DNA from: an uncultured Oscillospiraceae bacterium
GTDB lineage: Bacteria; Bacillota; Clostridia; Oscillospirales; Oscillospiraceae
Direction of reading: 5' to 3'
NCBI GenBank assembly: GCA_934668285.1
Contig: CAKUNB010000112.1
Location: 1-5,698, forward strand
Length of the DNA: 5,698 nt
The position numbers and the translations under genes were made by a program. Below, piece by piece: positions 1 through 5,466 of the stretch (position 1 is its first letter; each line of letters starts with the position of its first letter). The notes under the pieces were generated by a model that did not search any database, had not been told where the DNA came from, and saw nothing but the letters and a program-made list of their open reading frames with translations.

Positions 1-1127
1 AGACTGTCAAGGTCGGCCTGATCTGCATCGGCGACGAGAACGACCTCGGCTACACCTACAACTTCATCCGCGGCAAGGAAGCTGCTACTGAAGCTCTGGC
101 TAAGGAAGGCATCAATGTCGAATGGATGGTCAAGTGGAACATCGGCGAAGATTCCAAGTGCGAAGAAGCCAACATTGAACTCGCCGAGGCCGGCTGCCAG
201 CTCATCATCAACAACTCCTTCGGCCACGAGCAGTTCATGCTCAAGGTCGCTCCCGACTATCCCGAAGTTCAGTTCGTCGGCTGCACCAACCAGGGCTCCT
301 ACAACGACGGCCTTGACAACACCCACAACGCATTTGCCAACATCTACGAAGGCCGCTACCTGGCCGGCATCGTTGCAGGCATGAAGCTGCAGGAAATGAT
401 CGACAACGGCGACATCACGGAAGATCAGGCTGTCATCGGTTACGTCGGCGCATTCTCCTTCGCGGAAGTTATCTCCGGCTTCACCTCTTACTTCCTGGGT
501 GCTCGCAGCGTTTGCCCGAGCGTGACCATGAAGGTTCAGTTCGTCGGCTCCTGGTCCGACGCTACTGAGGAAGCCAACGCCGCCTCTGCTCTGTGCGATA
601 TGGGCTGCGTCCTCATCTCCCAGCACTCTGACAACACCACCCCGGCTACCGTTGCGCAGACCAAGGGTGCGTTCCACACCGGCTACAACAACGATATGAC
701 CGAGGTTGCTCCTGAGGCTTCCCTCATCGGTACCCGTATCGACTGGAGCGTCTACTTCACCGAGATCATCCGTGCGGTTGCTAACGGCGAGGAGTTCCCG
801 CAGGATTGGTGCAAGGGCTATGGCGACGGCGCGGTCGTTCTGACCAAGCTCAACGAGGCCATCTGCGCTGAAGGCACTGCGGAGAAGCTGGCTGAGGTCG
901 AGGCAAAGCTCGCTTCCGGCGAACTGCAGGTTTTTGATACCAGCACCTTCACCATCGAGGGCAAGGAACTGACCAACGCCTTCGCTCTGGATACCGACGG
1001 CGACTTCACTCCCGACTCCGAAGAGGCTGTCTTTGACGGCGCTTTCCATGAGTCCTACTTCCAGTCCGCTCCGTACTTCGCACTGTCCATCGACGGCATC
1101 GAGTGGCTGAACTCCGCTTTCGGCTAA
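1..1127 (+). CDS. BMP/PnrA-family ABC transporter substrate-binding lipoprotein (5' end missing)
   Basis: This is the extracellular ligand-capture subunit of a nucleoside-type ABC importer. The first complete codon is at 3, and 374 codons run to TAA at 1125-1127. The start, signal peptide and lipobox Cys lie upstream, so membrane anchoring is inferred from the family. Numbering from the codon at 3, the first strand (K-V-G-L-I, 3-7) leads into a ligand-side loop DENDLGYTYNF (11-21). NSFGHE (71-76), NTHNAFANIYEGRYLAG (from 106), the GYVGAF block (from 146) and RIDWSVYF (from 245) match my memory of clostridial BMP proteins. The loop at 11-21 lacks the D-x-S-F-N motif of classical PnrA/NupN, so the ligand may differ from guanosine. 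Odd points are nine Cys residues and a DxDxDxxxD loop near the C-terminus. Ala codons are often GCT, unlike the GCC/GCG of the permease genes, which suggests high expression. The ATPase and permeases follow after about 600 bases. Family is certain; substrate is not. Confidence 0.95.
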   Translation, partial: TVKVGLICIGDENDLGYTYNFIRGKEAATEALAKEGINVEWMVKWNIGEDSKCEEANIELAEAGCQLIINNSFGHEQFMLKVAPDYPEVQFVGCTNQGSYNDGLDNTHNAFANIYEGRYLAGIVAGMKLQEMIDNGDITEDQAVIGYVGAFSFAEVISGFTSYFLGARSVCPSVTMKVQFVGSWSDATEEANAASALCDMGCVLISQHSDNTTPATVAQTKGAFHTGYNNDMTEVAPEASLIGTRIDWSVYFTEIIRAVANGEEFPQDWCKGYGDGAVVLTKLNEAICAEGTAEKLAEVEAKLASGELQVFDTSTFTIEGKELTNAFALDTDGDFTPDSEEAVFDGAFHESYFQSAPYFALSIDGIEWLNSAFG

Positions 1128-1144
1128 GCACAAACCTTACTTAA

Positions 1145-1171
1145 CAAAGGGCCGCTTCGGCGGCCCTTTTT
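1145..1171 (+). terminator. Intrinsic terminator of the binding-protein gene (UUCG tetraloop)
   Basis: A perfect 10-bp stem (1146-1155 with 1160-1169) closes a TTCG tetraloop and ends in a T run (1167-1171). It begins 18 bases after the stop codon. The A-rich 5' arm and T-rich 3' arm make it a standard Rho-independent terminator. It should separate the binding-protein transcript from the ATPase/permease operon. Confidence 0.93.
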
Positions 1172-1265
1172 GTTGTGTTGGTCAATCCCCTGCCGCTTGT
1201 GATTGTGCGGCACTACGCGGCAATTGTGTGCAGGCGCTTCGATTTTGGTGCATGCCGTGTCGCAG

Positions 1266-1285
1266 CCTGCGCCTGCGGGCGCAGG
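1266..1285. repeat. Perfect hairpin in repeat block (8-bp stem, TGCG loop)
   Basis: CCTGCGCC (1266-1273) pairs perfectly with GGCGCAGG (1278-1285) across a TGCG loop. No T run follows, so it is not a terminator. It is the first clear hairpin of the palindromic block between the two terminator copies. Confidence 0.55.
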
Positions 1286-1290
1286 GACTC

Positions 1291-1338
1291 CATCAGTCAC
1301 GCCTGCGGCGTGCCAGCTTCCTCAGAGAGGAAGCCGAG
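1291..1338. repeat. Interspersed repeat with two adjacent perfect hairpins
   Basis: The first hairpin is CACGCC (1298-1303) with GGCGTG (1307-1312) around a TGC loop. The second is GCTTCCTC (1316-1323) with GAGGAAGC (1327-1334) around an AGA loop. From memory, this order (CAGTCACGC, GCGTG, CAGC, TTCCTC, GAGGAAGCC) matches a widespread intergenic repeat of gut Clostridia. The hairpins are seen directly; the family assignment is recall and could not be searched. Confidence 0.6.
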
Positions 1339-1370
1339 GCGCTGCGGCGCGGGGCGGGGACGGGGAATGC

Positions 1371-1404
1371 GGATTGCCACGGCGCTACGCGCCTCGCAAT
1401 GACA
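1371..1404. repeat. REP-like interspersed palindrome, copy A
   Basis: An interrupted inverted repeat: ATTGC (1373-1377) and GGCGC (1381-1385) pair with GCGCC (1389-1393) and GCAAT (1396-1400) around a TAC loop. On the minus strand it reads TGTCATTGCGAGG, then GGCAATCC. I recognise that form as an interspersed repeat common in many bacterial genomes. Its translation gives the well-known false peptide CHCEARSAVAI. It is non-coding and may be mobilised in trans or act on transcripts; neither role can be shown here. Confidence 0.7.
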
Positions 1405-1449
1405 AAAAAGGAGGATTGCAGCAAACCGGCAGGCGAAATGTCCCTGTTC

Positions 1450-1490
1450 GCAGCAAGCTGCCAACGGCTGCGCACCTCGCAATGACACGA
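1450..1490. repeat. REP-like interspersed palindrome, copy B (diverged)
   Basis: Positions 1472-1487 match 15 of 16 bases of copy A (1389-1404), sharing the CCTCGCAATGACA end. The left arm has diverged (CTGCCAACGGCTGCGCA). Just upstream, GCAGC (1450-1454) and GCTGC (1457-1461) form a small perfect inverted repeat with an AA centre. The copy lies about 83 bases from copy A in the same orientation. Confidence 0.55.
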
Positions 1491-1512
1491 GGGGTAGTTT
1501 TTTGGCACGCCC

Positions 1513-1538
1513 CAAAGGGCCGCTTCGGCGGCCCTTTT
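1513..1538 (+). terminator. Second, orphan copy of the UUCG terminator
   Basis: These 26 bases are identical to 1145-1170: a 10-bp stem (1514-1523 with 1528-1537), a TTCG loop and a T4 tail. The similarity continues a few bases downstream, GTTATG against GTTGTG. No gene ends just before it. It may be a duplicated relic, a back-up terminator for the binding-protein gene, or the end of an unrecognised small transcript from the repeat block. Confidence 0.8.
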
Positions 1539-1612
1539 GTTATGCAGGAGCGGCTTTTTTGTCCTGCATTTCCTAAAAATTTTTTAGATTTTGCAAAAAT
1601 TTTATTTTTTCA

Positions 1613-1655
1613 CCAAATTTGGAACAAATATTTCTGTATTTTTAACCAAACGGTT
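1613..1655. promoter_or_regulatory. Candidate operator palindromes upstream of the ATPase-operon promoter
   Basis: CCAAATTTGG at 1613-1622 is a perfect 10-base palindrome. AACC-AAAC-GGTT at 1644-1655 is an inverted repeat ending five bases before the -35 box. The CG step in AAACGGTTT recalls LacI/CcpA-type operators, but it fits the catabolite-response consensus only weakly. The surrounding AT-rich tract could also serve as an UP element. This is a position-based suggestion only. Confidence 0.25.
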
Positions 1656-1659
1656 TTTA

Positions 1660-1688
1660 TTTACAAAGCTTTCTGCTTGTGATAAAAT
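1660..1688 (+). promoter_or_regulatory. Sigma-A-type promoter for the ATPase/permease operon
   Basis: TTTACA (-35, 1660-1665) and TAAAAT (-10, 1683-1688) are separated by an ideal 17 bases. A TG pair at 1680-1681 gives an extended -10. Transcription would start near 1695, leaving a leader of about 45 bases before the TTG start. Its position after two terminators implies that the operon is transcribed independently of the binding-protein gene. Confidence 0.75.
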
Positions 1689-1704
1689 GAGGATAGAGTA
1701 ATAT

Positions 1705-1728
1705 CCGCAGGTATTCTGCGGCGCAGAA
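1705..1728 (+). promoter_or_regulatory. Leader with two mutually exclusive hairpins next to the ribosome binding site
   Basis: Hairpin 1 pairs CCGCAG (1705-1710) with CTGCGG (1716-1721). Hairpin 2 pairs TTCTGC (1714-1719) with GCAGAA (1723-1728). The two share 1716-1719, so only one can form at a time. Hairpin 2 would cover the 5' edge of the Shine-Dalgarno sequence. Both stems are only 6 bp, so regulation is possible but unproven. Confidence 0.3.
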
Positions 1729-1732
1729 AGGA
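1725..1732 (+). promoter_or_regulatory. Ribosome binding site that favours a TTG start
   Basis: AGAAAGGA at 1725-1732 runs into the A of the ATG at 1732, so it cannot serve that codon. It sits 8 bases before the in-frame TTG at 1741, a normal distance. No other Shine-Dalgarno-like sequence lies at a proper distance upstream of 1732. Confidence 0.6.
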
Positions 1733-1740
1733 TGACAGCC

Positions 1741-3276
1741 TTGGATCCCGTTTACGCAATCGAACTGAGACACATCACCAAGCGGTTCGGCAGTGTTGTT
1801 GCAAACAGCGACATCAGTCTGGGTTTGAAGCGCGGCGAAATTCTCTCCCTTCTGGGTGAGAACGGCAGCGGCAAAACAACCCTGATGAATATGCTTGCAG
1901 GCATCTATCTTCCGGACGAGGGTGAGATCCTTGCCGACGGCAAGCCGATCACCATTCATTCCCCGAAGGATGCCTATGCGCACGGCATCGGCATGATTCA
2001 CCAGCACTATAAGCTCGTGGACGTGTTCACCGCAGCGGAGAACATCGTTCTCGGCCTGCACGAGGGCCGCCGTCTGGACATGAAGGCAATCAACGCGAAG
2101 GTCAAGGAGATCTGTGACCGCTACGGCTTCGATATCGACCCGGCGCAGAAGGTCTACGATATGTCCGTTTCTCAGAAGCAGACCGTCGAGATCGTCAAGG
2201 TCCTTTATCGCGGCGCAGACATTCTGATCCTCGACGAGCCGACCGCCGTCCTGACCCCGCAGGAAACGGACAAGCTGTTCGCCGTGCTGCGGAATATGCG
2301 CAAGGACAACAAGGCGATCATCATCATCACCCACAAGCTCAACGAGGTCATGGCGCTGTCCGACAAGGTCGCCGTCCTTCGTAAGGGCCAGTACATCGGC
2401 ACCGTCAACACCGCCGAAACTAACCCGCAGGCGCTGACCGACATGATGGTCGGCCACGCGGTCACGCTGAACATCGACCGTCCGAAGTATGACAACCCCG
2501 TCAAAAAGCTCGAGGTCAAGGATCTGACCGTTTACGACGGCGAAGGCGTCAGCCGCCTCGACCACGTCAGCTTTACCGCGATGGGCGGCGAGATTCTTGG
2601 CATTGCCGGTGTCGCCGGTTCCGGCCAGAAGGAGCTGCTGGAGGCCATCGCAGGCCTGTATCCGATTGCAGAAGGCTCGATCGTCCATATGCCGGAGGAC
2701 GGCGTGACCAATGAGCTGGTCGGCAAAACGCCGAAGCAGATCAAGAAATGCGGCGTTGCGCTGGCCTTCGTACCCGAAGACCGCTTGGGCATGGGTCTGG
2801 TCGGCTCGATGGGCATGACCGGCAACATGATGCTGCGCAGCTGGCGCAACGGCCGCGGGATCTTTGTCAACCGCAAAAAGCCGGAGGACCTCGCCGAAAA
2901 AATCTGGAACGACCTTGAGGTCGTTACGCCCGACACGAACTTCCCCGTGCGCCGGATGTCCGGCGGCAACGTGCAGAAGGTGCTCGTCGGCCGTGAGATC
3001 GCGTCCAACCCGACCGTCCTGATGACAGCTTACGCCGTCCGCGGTCTGGATATCAATACATCCTATACCATTTACAATCTGCTCACCGATCAGAAGATGA
3101 AGGGTGTCGCCGTCGTTTATGTCGGCGAGGACCTGGACGTCCTGCTGGAGCTGTGCGACCGGATCATGGTGCTTTGCGCCGGTAAGGTCAGCGGCATCGT
3201 CGACGCCCGCACCACCACCAAGGAAGAGGTCGGTCTGCTGATGACCAGCGTCGGCGGGAAGGAGGCCGTAAAATGA
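1741..3276 (+). CDS. Nucleoside-type ABC importer ATPase, two fused nucleotide-binding domains (NupO/YufO family)
   Basis: This cytoplasmic subunit powers the importer. It has 511 residues from TTG 1741 (514 if ATG 1732 is used), normal for this double-domain family. I prefer TTG because the Shine-Dalgarno sequence fits it, giving MDPVYAIELRHITKRF. Domain 1 has Walker A GENGSGKTT (39-47), Q-loop Gln88, a non-canonical signature MSVSQKQ (141-147), Walker B ILILDEPT (161-168) and H-loop His198. Domain 2 has a degenerate Walker A GVAGSGQKE (290-298), an intact signature MSGGNVQ (406-412), AYAVRGLD (430-437) in place of a Walker B Asp-Glu, and GEDLD (462-466) in the H-loop region. One ATP site is therefore complete and the other degenerate, as is usual in sugar/nucleoside double ATPases. 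The stop overlaps the next start by ATGA. The partner binding protein is encoded upstream in a separate transcription unit. B. subtilis NupO is the best-known relative; the substrate here is not proven. Confidence 0.95.
   Translation: MDPVYAIELRHITKRFGSVVANSDISLGLKRGEILSLLGENGSGKTTLMNMLAGIYLPDEGEILADGKPITIHSPKDAYAHGIGMIHQHYKLVDVFTAAENIVLGLHEGRRLDMKAINAKVKEICDRYGFDIDPAQKVYDMSVSQKQTVEIVKVLYRGADILILDEPTAVLTPQETDKLFAVLRNMRKDNKAIIIITHKLNEVMALSDKVAVLRKGQYIGTVNTAETNPQALTDMMVGHAVTLNIDRPKYDNPVKKLEVKDLTVYDGEGVSRLDHVSFTAMGGEILGIAGVAGSGQKELLEAIAGLYPIAEGSIVHMPEDGVTNELVGKTPKQIKKCGVALAFVPEDRLGMGLVGSMGMTGNMMLRSWRNGRGIFVNRKKPEDLAEKIWNDLEVVTPDTNFPVRRMSGGNVQKVLVGREIASNPTVLMTAYAVRGLDINTSYTIYNLLTDQKMKGVAVVYVGEDLDVLLELCDRIMVLCAGKVSGIVDARTTTKEEVGLLMTSVGGKEAVK
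3259..3265 (+). promoter_or_regulatory. Ribosome binding site of the first permease, inside the ATPase gene
   Basis: AAGGAGG lies 7 bases before ATG 3273, within the last codons of the ATPase gene. With the ATGA stop/start overlap this fixes the permease start and suggests translational coupling. An in-frame ATG at 3288 has no comparable site. Confidence 0.85.
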
Positions 3277-4367
3277 AAGAGAAGAAAATGCCTCTGATCC
3301 GTCTGGCAAAGCGCGGCTCCATGTCGCCCGGCCGCATCTGGGCAATTCGTGCTGCGTCCATTCTGGTCGCGCTGCTGCTCGGCTCGATCGCCATCGCCAT
3401 CACCGGCAACAACCCCATCACCGCCTACGCGACCATGATTACCGGTTCGCTGGGTAAGAAAACCGCCATCCGCCAGACCGTCAAGATCGCCGTCCCGCTG
3501 CTGGGCTGCGCACTGGCCATTGCGCCGTGCTTCAAGATGCGCTTCTGGAACATCGGCGCCGAGGGTCAGATCACTGCTGGAGCCATTGCGGCAACTTACT
3601 TTGCACTGTACTGGGTCGACAAGCTGCCCTCCGTCGTGCTGCTGATCGTCATGGCGCTGGCCGCTGCTCTGGCCGGCGGTATCTGGGGCCTGATTCCCGC
3701 CTTTTTCAAGGCGAAGTGGAACACGAACGAGACGCTGTTCACCCTGATGATGAACTACATTATCATCGGTATCGTTTCGTGGCTGCAGGGCGGCCCGTGG
3801 GAAGGCCGTCCCGGCTCGCAGATCATCCCGCAGTTTGACGCCGCCGCGTGCCTTCCGAAGGTCTTTGGCATCCATTGCGGCTGGATCATTGCGCTGGTGC
3901 TGGTCGTGGTCATGTTCGTCTACATGCGTTACACGAAGCACGGCTACGAGATCGCCGTCATCGGCGACTCGATGAACACCGCGCGCTATGCCGGTATGAA
4001 CGTCGGCTTTATCATGATGCGCACCATGTTCCTCTCCGGCGCAATCAGCGGCGTTGTCGGCTTCATCGTCGCCTCCGGCGCGAATGGCACGCTGTATAAC
4101 GGCGTTGCGGACGGCGTTGGCTTCACCTCCATCACGGTCGCATGGCTCAGCCAGCTCAACGCGTTTGCCATGATCGCCATCTCCATGATGCTGGCCGTCC
4201 TGACCAAGGGCGCGGAAACGCTGCAGACCATGCTGAACGTTCCGGCCTCCATCTCCGACATCATCATCGGCCTGCTGCTGTTCTGCATGCTGGGCTGTGA
4301 GTTCTTCATCAACTACCGCATGATCTTCCGCTCCAAGAAAGCCGCAAAGGAGGCTGCTGCAAAATGA
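3273..4367 (+). CDS. Nucleoside-type ABC importer permease, subunit 1 (NupP/YufP family)
   Basis: This inner-membrane subunit has 364 residues and forms half of the transport channel. A basic N-terminus (MKEKK, then R10, K13, R14) precedes the first membrane segment at about 23-43. Further hydrophobic segments lie near 72-86, 99-115, 118-145, 157-171, 203-219, 248-270, 283-310 and 326-345, giving eight or nine helices by eye. Family-type motifs are FWNIGAEGQ (91-99), TNETLFTLMMNYI (151-163), and a cytoplasmic loop GYEIAVIGDSMNTARYAG (224-241) that probably contacts the ATPase. The C-terminus is Lys/Ala-rich (RSKKAAKEAAAK), as expected for a cytoplasmic tail. The gene overlaps both neighbours by ATGA, so the subunits are probably made in matched amounts. 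The family (branched-chain-type permease, BMP-associated) is clear. I inferred subunit 1 from length, motifs and gene order. Confidence 0.94.
   Translation: MKEKKMPLIRLAKRGSMSPGRIWAIRAASILVALLLGSIAIAITGNNPITAYATMITGSLGKKTAIRQTVKIAVPLLGCALAIAPCFKMRFWNIGAEGQITAGAIAATYFALYWVDKLPSVVLLIVMALAAALAGGIWGLIPAFFKAKWNTNETLFTLMMNYIIIGIVSWLQGGPWEGRPGSQIIPQFDAAACLPKVFGIHCGWIIALVLVVVMFVYMRYTKHGYEIAVIGDSMNTARYAGMNVGFIMMRTMFLSGAISGVVGFIVASGANGTLYNGVADGVGFTSITVAWLSQLNAFAMIAISMMLAVLTKGAETLQTMLNVPASISDIIIGLLLFCMLGCEFFINYRMIFRSKKAAKEAAAK
4346..4353 (+). promoter_or_regulatory. Ribosome binding site of the second permease
   Basis: AAAGGAGG lies 10 bases before ATG 4364, inside the 3' end of the first permease gene. 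The stop TGA (4365-4367) overlaps the start in an ATGA junction, supporting coupled translation. Confidence 0.85.
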
Positions 4368-5356
4368 ATAATTTTATGACGCTGTTTATTGCGCTGCTGG
4401 TTGCAGCCATCACCTATGGCACGCCGCTGCTGTTCGGCACGCTGGGCGAAATCCTGACCGAAAAATCCGGTAACCTGAACCTCGGCGTTGAGGGTATCCT
4501 GTTCATGGGCGGCGCAGTCGGCCTGGGCGGCGTGTTCTACTATGAAAAGCTCGCCTCCTCTCCCAACGGCTATGTTGCCATTCTCATCGCGATCCTCTGC
4601 GCCTTTATCGCGGGCGCGATTGCCTCGCTGATTTTCAGCTTCATCACCATCACGCTCCGCGCGAACCAGAACGTCACCGGCCTTGCCCTGTCCATCTTCG
4701 GCACAGGCGTCGGCCAGTTCATCGGCGAGTTCATGCGCGTCAGCGAGGGCGGCTACGTCGCCATCGGCAACGAGCTGAAGACCTTCTTCATCGCCTCTCC
4801 GTTCCCGAGCTTCCTGCAAAAGATTCCGTACGTCGGAACGCTCCTGTTCGGCAACAGCTTCTTCTTCTATCTCGGTCTGGTGCTGGCGATTGTCCTGTTC
4901 TGGTACCTGAACAAGAGCCGTTCGGGCCTGCATCTGCGTTCAGTCGGCGAGTCCCCTGCCACGGCGGACGCTGCCGGTATCAACGTCTCCCGCTTCAAGT
5001 ACCTCGCAACCATCATCGGCGGCGGCATCTCCGCCATCGGCGGCGTGGTCTACATCACCACCATCTCCGGCTGCGTCTGGAACCATGAGGGTCTGTCCGG
5101 TGTCGGCTGGCTGGCCGTGGCGCTGGTTATTTTCTGCATGTGGCGTCCGCTGTCGGCGATCTGGGGCTCGGTGCTGTTCGGCGCTCTGATGATCCTGTAC
5201 CTGCGTCTCCAGATTTCCTGGATCCCCACGCAGCTGTACAAGATCCTGCCCTATGTCGTTACGGTCATCGTGCTGGTCATCTCCAGCATGCGCAACAACA
5301 AGGAAAAGCAGCCGCCGGAGGCCTTGGGCCTGTCCTACTTCCGCGAGGACCGCTAA
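4364..5356 (+). CDS. Nucleoside-type ABC importer permease, subunit 2 (NupQ/YufQ family)
   Basis: This second channel subunit has 330 residues and pairs with the preceding permease. The strongest family marks are EKSGNLNLGVEGILFMGG (33-50), ANQNVTGLALSIF (100-112), the ATPase-facing loop GLHLRSVGESPATADAAGIN (188-207), and GWLAVALVIFCMWRPLSAIWG (248-268). Hydrophobic segments near 5-28, 43-60, 70-98, 104-122, 166-182, 213-233, 246-260, 264-283 and 293-308 give about eight or nine helices by eye. A charged tail (RNNKEKQ, then REDR) follows the last helix. Between helices 4 and 5, about 125-165 is a longer polar stretch that may face the outside. The gene is the last of the operon, with a strong terminator 18 bases after its stop. 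Family assignment is firm; the transported compound is not shown by the sequence. Confidence 0.94.
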   Translation: MNNFMTLFIALLVAAITYGTPLLFGTLGEILTEKSGNLNLGVEGILFMGGAVGLGGVFYYEKLASSPNGYVAILIAILCAFIAGAIASLIFSFITITLRANQNVTGLALSIFGTGVGQFIGEFMRVSEGGYVAIGNELKTFFIASPFPSFLQKIPYVGTLLFGNSFFFYLGLVLAIVLFWYLNKSRSGLHLRSVGESPATADAAGINVSRFKYLATIIGGGISAIGGVVYITTISGCVWNHEGLSGVGWLAVALVIFCMWRPLSAIWGSVLFGALMILYLRLQISWIPTQLYKILPYVVTVIVLVISSMRNNKEKQPPEALGLSYFREDR

Positions 5357-5373
5357 AATTTCACTCTCTACTC

Positions 5374-5410
5374 CCGCTGCAAGGCGCTTGCCTTGCAGCG
5401 GAATTTTTTT
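5374..5410 (+). terminator. Intrinsic terminator of the ATPase/permease operon
   Basis: CCGCTGCAAGGC (5374-5385) pairs perfectly with GCCTTGCAGCGG (5390-5401), a 12-bp stem with a GCTT loop. AA and seven T residues (5404-5410) follow. It separates the transporter operon from asnA. Confidence 0.95.
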
Positions 5411-5431
5411 GCAGCAAGGCGAATTTTTCTC

Positions 5432-5460
5432 TTGTAATATTGAAATAAAGCGAGTATAAT
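5432..5460 (+). promoter_or_regulatory. Promoter of asnA
   Basis: A perfect -10 box TATAAT (5455-5460) lies 17 bases after TTGTAA (5432-5437), a 4-of-6 match to TTGACA. The predicted start of transcription is near 5467, giving a leader of about 95 bases. A closer TTGAAA (5440-5445) has a spacer of only 9 and cannot be the -35 box. Confidence 0.75.
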
Positions 5461-5466
5461 ATACAG

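Larger units (their letters stand above)
1128..1731. other. Gene-free intergenic region: two terminators, hairpin repeats, promoter
   Basis: I see no credible protein gene here. Short open frames exist on both strands, but they lack ribosome binding sites, and their products (containing strings such as CHCEARSAVAI) are typical translations of interspersed repeats. From left to right the region holds a terminator (1145-1171), a GC-rich block with several perfect small hairpins (about 1200-1500), a second copy of the terminator (1513-1538), an AT-rich stretch (about 1545-1660), and the ATPase-operon promoter and leader (1660-1740). I see no purine riboswitch core and no tRNA. Confidence 0.75.

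Noticed and set aside
1200..1500. Possible CRISPR array
   Set aside because: The repeated units are not evenly spaced, not identical, and have internal palindromes with no spacer pattern; no cas gene is present.
1175..1682. Several small open frames on both strands of the intergenic region
   Set aside because: They read through terminators and palindromic repeats, lack ribosome binding sites, and give peptides typical of interspersed repeats (CHCEARSAVAI and similar).
1545..1740. Purine riboswitch before the ATPase operon
   Set aside because: The transporter family made this worth checking, but I see no purine-riboswitch core or three-way-junction layout, and the predicted leader is only about 45 bases. 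A riboswitch could exist upstream of the binding-protein gene, outside the window.
1657..3345. Very long open frame (562 codons) on the minus strand opposite the ATPase
   Set aside because: It lies fully across a clear ABC ATPase gene, is rich in Asp/His/Arg/Gln as antisense frames of GC-rich genes are, has no recognisable domain, and would start inside the next gene. It is a codon-bias shadow.
3117..3941. Minus-strand frame of 274 codons across the ATPase/permease junction
   Set aside because: It overlaps two well-supported plus-strand genes, has no domain, and has a low-complexity His/Asp/Arg/Gln composition typical of antisense reading.
4313..4933. Minus-strand frame of 206 codons opposite the second permease
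   Set aside because: Glu/Gln/Arg/Asp-rich antisense of a hydrophobic membrane-protein gene, with no independent support.
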